From Spirochaetes bacterium GWF1_49_6 (GTDB taxonomy: Bacteria; Spirochaetota; Brevinematia; Brevinematales; GWF1-51-8), in the NCBI GenBank assembly GCA_001829395.1, contig MIBD01000040.1, positions 1 to 11,836 of the forward strand: a stretch of 11,836 nt of DNA, read 5' to 3'. The position numbers were made by a program, and so were the translations under genes. Below, one piece after another: positions 6,600-11,836 of this stretch. The notes under the pieces were generated by a model, which was not told where the DNA came from, searched no databases, and worked only from the letters and a program-made list of their open reading frames with translations. The stretch's first letter is position 1, and each line of letters begins with the position of its first letter.

Positions 6600-8084
6600 C
6601 TATTCTTGCGATAAACGGAAAGTCTGTTCCTTTTTCCAGAGTTCGTTATAATAGAATCCCTTCAGGCTGAGCTTCTCCTTGAGATCGTCGGGGAATGGGA
6701 TAAAGCGCCAGAAGACGTAACGCACGTCTTTATGGAGTTTCTGAATACCCTGTGCTTCCTTCGACAGCCAAAGGATATAATCCTCCATAAACGTGGTCTT
6801 GATATCACCTTTGAGCTTCTCATTGGTGAAGTACTCGTAGTAGCGCCCAGTGAGGCCTTCGTCCATCCAGTGATAGGAAGCGAGTTCTTTCGCGGTCTGC
6901 CAGCGGAAATCCGCGAGCGCCATCTGTATGACGAGGTCGGGGATGCGAGTAAACATCGGGACGGCGATCCTTCCCTTACTGGTGGCTTTGTTGTATTTAT
7001 CGTATGGTTCCCAACAGATGCCGAAATTTCCATATCCCGGCAAGAGAATGATATAGGGAAGAATACGGTTCGACGCCTGACGGAACGTGCGGGAGAATAC
7101 CGACGCGTCCAGTTTTTCGACGGCGTTTATTTTACCGTATGCGCTGGTTTTAAAGTTATAATCGCGGGTTTCTTTCGGGATGAACGCGGATGTGAGGATC
7201 GGGAAATGGTTTCCCTGGCGTCCGACGCACATCTTGACCATCTGGCGCAATGCACCGGCTTCGTTCTCGATCGTACGGGCGTCGGTCTCGTATAGCTGGG
7301 TAGACGCACTTTCACCCCCGGACGCGCCCATGATCTGCTTCTCGAGTTCGTTGACTTCCTCGAATTTACTGGAATAGTTATTCCGTGCTAATTGCATTTC
7401 CTTCTGGAGCCTGCGAAGCTCGCGGCTGATTTCGGGCAATTCCTCCAGACGGGCAAGCTGGTCGTCAGAGTAGATGTCTGGCATCGCCAACAGTTGTTCA
7501 TTGGGGTGATTGGTAGCGAGGTTTGCGATGGAAAGCAGAGTCTCTTCCATCAATTTACGTTTTTCCAGCAGGTTTTGGTAATTCATTTTTTCGGCTTCGG
7601 ATGCGCCAACCAGGCGTTCGTATTTAGAACGGTTACCTGACGGGTCTTCGCCGCTGCCGCCAGCGGACTGCGCCTTATGCTTCGGCTGCTCGTCCGTCAT
7701 ACTGGGCTTGATTTTTCCCTCGGCTACAGCCATGAGCCATTCGTCTACGTAGAATACGGTGTTATCCGGTTCGGTTTCTTCGAGCGGACGTCCGAGGATA
7801 AGTTTCTGATCGTCCGCGTTGAGGTAACGCATATCCAACGTACCGTAGCGGAGCAGGAGACGTTTCTGCGGCGGGAGATTGGGGCTGATTTTTTTCGCGA
7901 CCTCTATATAGAATTGCCAGAAAGTCGACGCGAGACGTTCCCGATACACGGCTTTCTCGTCTTTTTCGGTACTGTCGCGGTATTTGACTTGAAGCGTGAG
8001 AAGGCGTTCCACTAATTCCGGGTTTTCGCCCTCGAGCACCTTCTTTAAAAAACCGTCCGGCAATGCATCGTACAATTTCCCCAT
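6600..8084 (-). CDS. Conserved-looking coiled-coil protein of unknown function
   Basis: I do not recognise this 494-residue protein. The ATG (8084-8082) follows AAGAGG at five bases' spacing, and the gene ends 14 bases before recG. There is no signal peptide or membrane helix, so it is probably cytoplasmic. Three parts can be seen. Residues 1-125 are mostly helical with W-Q-F-Y (56-59) and F-Y-V-D-E-W-L (111-117). A low-complexity Gly/Ser/Lys linker (about 130-155) leads to a charged coiled coil (about 160-255). A C-terminal domain (about 275-494) is rich in aromatics, with C-V-G-R-Q-G-N-H-F-P (286-295), a hydrophobic strand I-L-P-Y-I-I-L-L-P-G-Y-G (341-352) and several Trp near the end. No nucleotide-binding, nuclease or protease motif is evident. 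Codon use and G+C resemble recG, so it looks resident. A role linked to recG is suggested only by position. Confidence 0.85.
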   Translation of the reverse strand: MGKLYDALPDGFLKKVLEGENPELVERLLTLQVKYRDSTEKDEKAVYRERLASTFWQFYIEVAKKISPNLPPQKRLLLRYGTLDMRYLNADDQKLILGRPLEETEPDNTVFYVDEWLMAVAEGKIKPSMTDEQPKHKAQSAGGSGEDPSGNRSKYERLVGASEAEKMNYQNLLEKRKLMEETLLSIANLATNHPNEQLLAMPDIYSDDQLARLEELPEISRELRRLQKEMQLARNNYSSKFEEVNELEKQIMGASGGESASTQLYETDARTIENEAGALRQMVKMCVGRQGNHFPILTSAFIPKETRDYNFKTSAYGKINAVEKLDASVFSRTFRQASNRILPYIILLPGYGNFGICWEPYDKYNKATSKGRIAVPMFTRIPDLVIQMALADFRWQTAKELASYHWMDEGLTGRYYEYFTNEKLKGDIKTTFMEDYILWLSKEAQGIQKLHKDVRYVFWRFIPFPDDLKEKLSLKGFYYNELWKKEQTFRLSQE

Positions 8085-8116
8085 CGTATCCTCTTAATCT
8101 ATATTCAACTTCTACT

Positions 8117-8144
8117 ATCTTAAAAGAAATAATCCTATTGTCAA
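8117..8144 (-). promoter_or_regulatory. Candidate promoter for the unknown gene and recG
   Basis: On the minus strand a perfect TTGACA (8144-8139) is followed after 16 bases by TAAGAT (8122-8117), a four-of-six match to the -10 consensus. It lies between the trmJ-like stop and the ATG at 8084, giving a leader of roughly 25 bases. The -35 is strong and the -10 modest. No terminator is seen after the trmJ-like gene, so readthrough from upstream is also possible. Confidence 0.5.
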
Positions 8145-8148
8145 GTAT

Positions 8149-8913
8149 TTATTTATTAAGATTAGTCGTCGGCGGATTTTCGGTATCATCCGTTTTAGCG
8201 TCCAATTCTTTACGCATCTGGATAATCATACCGTTCACCCTCTGAAAAAGGTTTCTGATAATTACAGTATCGTAATGATCCAGAGACGCGCGATGCAGGA
8301 TTTTATTGAGATATTTAGTCAGCCGCCATGCGGGGACGGTTCGAAAATAATCGAGGTTTTCCAGAGTGCCGATGATAGTCCCGATCATTTCATCGAACTC
8401 TTCACGCGGCGCGGTTTCCCGCCGGAACGAGTCGGCGCCCTGAAACGCGATAAAAAGTTCATATAACGCTACCATGACGGCCTGTGACAGGTTAAGCGAC
8501 GCGAACCCGGGGGCGGAGGGAATATAGCATAGCAGGTCGCAGAGCAGGATATCCTCGTTGGACAACCCGTGCTTCTCATTACCGAAAACCACCGCGATCG
8601 ATTTATCCCGAAGCGGGGTGAGGTGTTCGGTCAGTTCCTGAAGACTGTAATCGCGTTTTCTCCATTGTCCGATTCTCCGGCTGAACGCAATACGGATTTC
8701 GGAGTTGTCGATCGCGTCCGGTAACGACTGCAAGACTACGGCGTTTTGGAGGATTTCACGGGCATGCACAGAATGGTTGAGTGAATCCTCGGAGAGATGG
8801 TCGCACTTGGGATTGACGAGAATGAGCCGGCTCACCCCCGTATTCATCATCGCCCGCGCGACCGCGCCGATATTTCCCTCACCCTCCGGCTCGATCAGAA
8901 TTACTGTTATCAT
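8149..8913 (-). CDS. trmJ: TrmJ-type tRNA 2'-O-ribose methyltransferase (SpoU/TrmH superfamily)
   Basis: The product uses S-adenosylmethionine to methylate a ribose 2'-OH in RNA; TrmJ acts at position 32 of the tRNA anticodon loop. The three SPOUT knot motifs are present in 254 residues: motif 1 E-P-E-G-E-G-N-I-G-A-V-A-R-A-M (8-22) with N14 and R20, motif 2 V-F-G-N-E-K-H-G-L (109-117), and motif 3 I-P-S-A-P-G-F-A-S-L-N-L-S-Q-A-V (131-146). A helical C-terminal region (about 170-240), as in TrmJ, and a polar tail follow. The ATG overlaps the stop of the upstream receiver gene by the four bases ATGA (8913-8910), and AGGA lies eight bases upstream, so translation of the two is coupled. The family is secure. 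The exact target position rests on similarity of layout to TrmJ; another TrmH-family RNA target is possible. Confidence 0.88.
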   Translation of the reverse strand: MITVILIEPEGEGNIGAVARAMMNTGVSRLILVNPKCDHLSEDSLNHSVHAREILQNAVVLQSLPDAIDNSEIRIAFSRRIGQWRKRDYSLQELTEHLTPLRDKSIAVVFGNEKHGLSNEDILLCDLLCYIPSAPGFASLNLSQAVMVALYELFIAFQGADSFRRETAPREEFDEMIGTIIGTLENLDYFRTVPAWRLTKYLNKILHRASLDHYDTVIIRNLFQRVNGMIIQMRKELDAKTDDTENPPTTNLNK

Positions 8914-9287
8914 AATGGTTTTCCTAAAATTCCATAGATGCTTTCTTCGAATACCGAGAGGCTGAACGGCTTATTCAGAACCTTATCGACCAGTTGACTG
9001 CCGTATGCGTTGTTGATTTCCATCGCGGAAATAGGGTCGCCGGTAGATATGATAATTTTTAAACACGGTTTGATTTGCTTGAGTTGTACGGCTAATTGAA
9101 TCCCTGAAATATCGGGAAGATTGAGATCGAGAATCGCTAATGCGATATCTTCCTTTTTTAATACCAGCCGTTCCATAGCCTCGGTTCCGTTACGACAGCC
9201 CAAGGCGCAGAAACTCATACGTTCCAAAAAGCGGGTTAACAGTTTGAGAACCATATCTTCATCATCGGCTATAAGAACATGTTTCAA
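8910..9287 (-). CDS. Stand-alone response regulator receiver (CheY-like)
   Basis: This 125-residue protein is a single receiver domain with no output domain. The acidic pocket is D8-D9, the phosphoacceptor is D54 in A-I-L-D-L-N-L-P-D, the conserved Thr is T82 in I-S-T-G-D, and the Lys is K106 in N-K-P. All catalytic residues are therefore intact and a sensor kinase should phosphorylate it, but no kinase lies in the window. I take TTG 9287 as the start: no ATG is in frame nearby and a TGAGG site (9300-9296) lies eight bases upstream. The 3' end overlaps the TrmJ-type gene by four bases. It would act through protein contact, like CheY or a phosphorelay intermediate, rather than by binding DNA. 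Its partner is unknown. Confidence 0.92.
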   Translation of the reverse strand: MKHVLIADDEDMVLKLLTRFLERMSFCALGCRNGTEAMERLVLKKEDIALAILDLNLPDISGIQLAVQLKQIKPCLKIIISTGDPISAMEINNAYGSQLVDKVLNKPFSLSVFEESIYGILGKPL

Positions 9288-9315
9288 ATGAAATACCTCA
9301 AATTGTGATGCACAA

Positions 9316-9324
9316 ATTATAACA
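9316..9324 (-). promoter_or_regulatory. Extended -10 promoter of the receiver/trmJ unit
   Basis: On the minus strand the sequence reads TGTTATAAT: a perfect TATAAT (9321-9316) with the TGN extension (9324-9322). There is no good -35 at 16-18 bases, which an extended -10 tolerates. A start near 9309 would give a leader of about 20 bases before the TTG at 9287. Confidence 0.6.
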
Positions 9325-9372
9325 TAAAAATCAAAAAGTAAAAGGTTTTATCCCCATTAATGATAACTATTA

Positions 9373-9401
9373 TTTGCATAAAAAAATATTTCTGCTATAA
9401 T
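9373..9401 (+). promoter_or_regulatory. Promoter of the V-type ATPase operon
   Basis: A perfect TATAAT (9396-9401) lies 17 bases after TTTGCA (9373-9378), a four-of-six match to the -35 consensus. Transcription would start near 9408, giving a leader of about 22 bases. A GGAGG site (9419-9423) follows, six bases before the ATG at 9430. It points away from the receiver-gene promoter, from which it is separated by about 50 AT-rich bases. Confidence 0.65.
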
Positions 9402-9429
9402 GTATCGATAAAATAAATGGAGGAATACC

Positions 9430-9927
9430 ATGTGGAATATAATCCTGGTAATTGCCACTCTGATTGTTGTAACACTTATTGTTTCCGGTGTGTATTTCAT
9501 TTTTATGAAAAAAGTACCCAGCGGTAAGGCTAAGGCATTATTGACCGGAAGCGCCGGGATATCGATGGTACTGATGATCGTACTGGCAATCGGAATGCTG
9601 ACGACAGTAAATAACCGTGCGAGCGCGCAGGAAGCCGCGGGTCAGCCGGCAGTGGCGGCACAGGGTACGACAAATATTGTAGCGCATGCGCCAATTAAAG
9701 CCCCCCTCGATCCGGTGGCCGGGTTAGGATTCCTCGCGGCGGGTATCGCTGTGGGTTTGGGTTCTATCGGCGCGGGTATCGCGGTCGGTATGTCCGCATC
9801 GGCGGCATTAGGCGCTATTTCCGAGGATCCCAGCATCTTCGGTAAAAGTATTCTTTATATCGGTATGGCGGAAGGTATCGCTATATACGGTCTGATTATC
9901 GCTATTATGATACTGGGCAAACTATAG
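9430..9927 (+). CDS. atpK: V-type ATPase subunit K (membrane rotor, proteolipid)
   Basis: Subunit K forms the rotor ring that carries H+ or Na+ through the membrane part of the V-type ATPase. The 165 residues hold four hydrophobic segments: about 2-25, 37-60, 97-121 and 139-163. The last two form the conserved hairpin, with the Gly/Ala-rich G-L-G-S-I-G-A-G-I-A-V-G (109-120), the loop S-E-D-P (131-134) and the ion-binding glutamate E148 in G-M-A-E-G-I-A-I-Y-G. The N-terminal pair is not a second c-type hairpin: it has no Gly pattern and no carboxylate, and an Ala/Gln-rich linker (about 64-93) joins it to the rest. From memory, some clostridial K subunits have a similar extra N-terminal part. 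A-S-A before Q67 resembles a signal peptidase site. It is the first gene of the operon, seven bases before subunit F. Confidence 0.93.
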   Translation: MWNIILVIATLIVVTLIVSGVYFIFMKKVPSGKAKALLTGSAGISMVLMIVLAIGMLTTVNNRASAQEAAGQPAVAAQGTTNIVAHAPIKAPLDPVAGLGFLAAGIAVGLGSIGAGIAVGMSASAALGAISEDPSIFGKSILYIGMAEGIAIYGLIIAIMILGKL

Positions 9928-9934
9928 AGGTTTT

Positions 9935-10240
9935 ATGAAAACGGTGGTGATTGGAGACAAGCATACAGTTCTCCTTTTCTCCTTCGCGGGTATTGAGGGA
10001 AGGATTGTCGAAAACGAGAACCAGGCGGTCGAGCAGGTAAAGGACATCCGTAAAAGTAAAGATTACGGCTTGTTGATTATTACCGAGAGGGTCGCCCAAT
10101 GGGCTTATATATGGATCAATAAAACACGTTTTTCGAAGTCCAATCTTCTCGTGGTCGAGGTTCCCGATAAACAAGGGCACATTGAAACCGGTAAGAGTTT
10201 ATCCGATTTCATCCGTGAGGCGGTCGGTATTAGAATCTGA
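9935..10240 (+). CDS. atpF: V-type ATPase subunit F (central stalk)
   Basis: Subunit F sits in the rotating central stalk with subunit D and helps couple ATP turnover to rotation. The 101-residue size fits the family. Signs are the V-V-I-G-D start (4-8), F-A-G-I (17-20), the central strand Y-G-L-L-I-I-T-E-R-V-A (44-54) and the P-D-K-Q-G (77-81) turn before the C-terminal helix. The ATG is seven bases after the stop of subunit K, and its AGAGG ribosome site (9926-9930) overlaps that stop, which favours coupled translation. The position between K and E supports the call. Confidence 0.9.
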   Translation: MKTVVIGDKHTVLLFSFAGIEGRIVENENQAVEQVKDIRKSKDYGLLIITERVAQWAYIWINKTRFSKSNLLVVEVPDKQGHIETGKSLSDFIREAVGIRI

Positions 10241-10259
10241 TTAATCAGGCAGGATTTTC

Positions 10260-10850
10260 ATGGGATTAAAAGAAATCTTAGATGAGATCAGTAAAGAATC
10301 CGATGAGCGTACTCAAACCATAATCAACGATAGTAAAATGAAAGCCGCGCAAATCTCTATGCAGAAGAGCGAGGAGCTCGAAGAGTACTATAAGAAAAAG
10401 CGCGATACTTTTTTAACTGAGATCGCGCGCGATGAGCGCAAACTATTCGCGAAAGTGGAACTGGACGCGCAGAAGTCTCTTAATATAGTAGACAATCAAA
10501 TAATCGAAACCACTATCAATGAGGTATTCCAGGATGTTATCGAGCGTCTGAAAAAAGACGAGGAACTCTATCTCACCTTTCTCCAAAAGCAAATCGACCA
10601 TGCGGTAAAAGTCCTGAAGAAAAAGGAAATCCTGATTTCATTGAACAGCGACGACGCCCATCTTTTTAAAATATTGGAATCGCGTGTAAAAACCAAAATA
10701 AAATCCGGGGAACCGGCGGTAATCCGCGCGGGTGTCATCTGCTCCGCGATAGATACTCCCGTTTTTATCGACAGTTCGTTGGGGTCGATCCTGCGGGAGA
10801 TGAAGCCCGATTTCATTCGTTTGATCACGCAAGAATTATCCAAGGAATAG
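10260..10850 (+). CDS. atpE: V-type ATPase subunit E (peripheral stalk)
   Basis: Subunit E is part of the peripheral stalk that holds the catalytic head still against the turning rotor. The 196-residue protein has a long charged N-terminal helix (about 5-85) typical of the stalk coil, then a compact C-terminal domain. That domain carries the family pattern R-A-G-V-I-C-S (156-162) and I-D-S-S-L-G-S-I-L-R-E (170-180) near the end. The ATG follows AGGA at five bases' spacing and lies 19 bases after subunit F. The stop is eight bases before the start of subunit A. Subunit G, the usual partner, is not seen in the window. Confidence 0.9.
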   Translation: MGLKEILDEISKESDERTQTIINDSKMKAAQISMQKSEELEEYYKKKRDTFLTEIARDERKLFAKVELDAQKSLNIVDNQIIETTINEVFQDVIERLKKDEELYLTFLQKQIDHAVKVLKKKEILISLNSDDAHLFKILESRVKTKIKSGEPAVIRAGVICSAIDTPVFIDSSLGSILREMKPDFIRLITQELSKE

Positions 10851-10858
10851 AGGAAAAT

Positions 10859-11836
10859 ATGAAAGAGAATACAGTCGGGACGATTACCCGTGTCAACGGC
10901 CCTCTGATCGAAGCGAAACTTTCAACCATGGTACAGATGATGGAGTTGGTGCAGGTGTCCGAATGGCGTCTGATCGGCGAGGTTTTGGGTATCAACGGGG
11001 ACATCGCGAATATCCAGGTCTACGAGGATACCGGCGGGGTGAAACCTGGCGATAGTATCTATGGTACGGGGCTTCCGTTATCGGTCGAACTCGGCCCAGG
11101 ATTGATCGGCAACGTATTCGACGGTATTCAGCGCCCGTTGGAGGAAATCGCTAAAATCAGCGGAATTTATATCGGGCGCGGTATCAATATTCCTTCCCTC
11201 GACCGTAAGAAAAAGTGGCCCTTTAAGCCTGCCGTCAAGAACGGGGATATGGTCACCGAAGGCGCGATTATTGGGACTGTTCAGGAAACTTCTTTGATCG
11301 AGCACAGGGTGCTTGTTCCCCCGAAGGTTCAGGGTAAAATAACGAAAATTATTTCCGAAGGCGATTATACGGTCGACGAAGTAATCGCTGTTGTACATAC
11401 GCCATTCGGCGAAAATATCGAATTACAGATGTATCATCGCTGGCCGGTAAAAACACCGCGCCCTGTGACCGAACGGCATATACCGACTATTCCCCTTCTG
11501 ACGGGACAGCGTATCGTGGATACGTTCTTCCCGATGGCGAAGGGCGGGACTGCCGCTATTCCGGGCGGATTCGGCACCGGTAAGACGATCACCCAGCACC
11601 AGCTCGCAAAATGGGCGGACGCGCAGGTGATTGTGTATATCGGGTGCGGCGAACGCGGTAACGAAATCACCGAGGTGCTCGAGGAATTCCCGAAGCTGAT
11701 TGACCCGCGCACCAATAAACCGCTGATCGAGCGGACTGTCCTGATTGCGAACACGTCGAATATGCCGGTGACCGCGCGCGAGGCCTCGATCTACACGGGG
11801 ATCACGCTCGCGGAATATTACCGCGATATGGGGTAT
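10859..11836 (+). CDS. atpA: V-type ATPase catalytic subunit A, N-terminal part (cut by window end)
   Basis: Subunit A binds and hydrolyses or makes ATP in the cytoplasmic head of the V-type ATPase. The ATG at 10859 follows AGAGG and lies eight bases after subunit E; 326 codons are visible of the roughly 580-600 usual in the family. Visible parts are the N-terminal barrel (G-T-I-T-R-V-N-G-P, 7-15), the A-type bulge region (about 115-185), the Walker A P-loop G-G-F-G-T-G-K-T (236-243), and I-G-C-G-E-R-G-N-E (261-269). These are followed by N-T-S-N-M-P-V-T-A-R-E-A-S-I-Y-T, a near-invariant stretch of subunit A. The P-loop form G-G-F-G-T-G-K-T, rather than the common G-P-F-G, I recall from several bacterial V-ATPases. 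Nothing suggests damage; the gene simply runs off the window. Confidence 0.98.
   Translation, partial: MKENTVGTITRVNGPLIEAKLSTMVQMMELVQVSEWRLIGEVLGINGDIANIQVYEDTGGVKPGDSIYGTGLPLSVELGPGLIGNVFDGIQRPLEEIAKISGIYIGRGINIPSLDRKKKWPFKPAVKNGDMVTEGAIIGTVQETSLIEHRVLVPPKVQGKITKIISEGDYTVDEVIAVVHTPFGENIELQMYHRWPVKTPRPVTERHIPTIPLLTGQRIVDTFFPMAKGGTAAIPGGFGTGKTITQHQLAKWADAQVIVYIGCGERGNEITEVLEEFPKLIDPRTNKPLIERTVLIANTSNMPVTAREASIYTGITLAEYYRDMGY

Noticed and set aside
6732..7295. A 187-codon open frame on the + strand inside the unknown gene
   Set aside because: It lies wholly antisense to the 494-residue gene, which has a proper ribosome site, operon spacing and a complete coiled-coil protein. The antisense product shows no domain pattern, and long shadow frames are expected in this GC-rich stretch.
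10568..11754. Minus-strand frames of 64 to 106 codons opposite ATPase subunits E and A
   Set aside because: They are shadows of conserved ATPase genes; no start signals or domains support them.
1..11836. CRISPR array, insertion sequence, tRNA/rRNA gene or prophage
   Set aside because: No regularly spaced direct repeats, transposase-like protein, terminal inverted repeats, cloverleaf-like segment or phage-type gene was seen on either strand. Gaps between genes are too short to hold most of these.

Overview
The window reads like a chromosomal piece of a diderm bacterium that carries an A/V-type ATPase. The diderm call rests on a protein with a signal peptide and a C-terminal phenylalanine beta-signal, plus three lipobox lipoproteins. 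The bacterial V-type ATPase, loose lipoboxes (I-S-S-C, L-T-G-C, F-T-A-C) and a mixed, mid-range base composition make a spirochaete the best guess. This is inference, and no rRNA or tRNA marker is present to fix it.

Region 1 (1-4490, + strand) is one compact gene cluster at the cell envelope. It holds the end of a probable beta-barrel gene, a complete 523-residue putative outer-membrane protein, two tandem paralogous lipoproteins with a glycogen-binding-like (CBM48/AMPK-beta type) domain, and a family-1 sugar-binding lipoprotein of an ABC importer. Gaps are 17 to 29 bases and the cluster ends at a strong intrinsic terminator (4461-4487). No permease or ATPase genes follow. Together the proteins suggest a surface system for catching and importing an alpha-glucan or oligosaccharide, similar in logic to SusE/F-type starch binding but built from different parts.

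Region 2 (4516-9287, - strand) holds, in transcription order, a stand-alone CheY-like receiver, a TrmJ-type tRNA 2'-O-methyltransferase (ATGA overlap with the receiver), a 494-residue coiled-coil protein of unknown function, and recG (14 bases downstream). A candidate promoter lies ahead of the unknown gene, so this may be one long unit or two.

Region 3 (9288-11836) starts with a 142-base divergent intergenic region carrying a consensus-like -10 box for each direction. It then runs + strand through V-type ATPase subunits K, F, E and the first 326 codons of A, cut by the window edge. Subunits I and C, which often precede K in such operons, are absent here.

The most notable items are the envelope cluster with its diverged tandem glycan-binding lipoproteins, the unrecognised gene coupled to recG, and the receiver/tRNA-methyltransferase pair. 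I saw no CRISPR array, insertion sequence, tRNA or rRNA.
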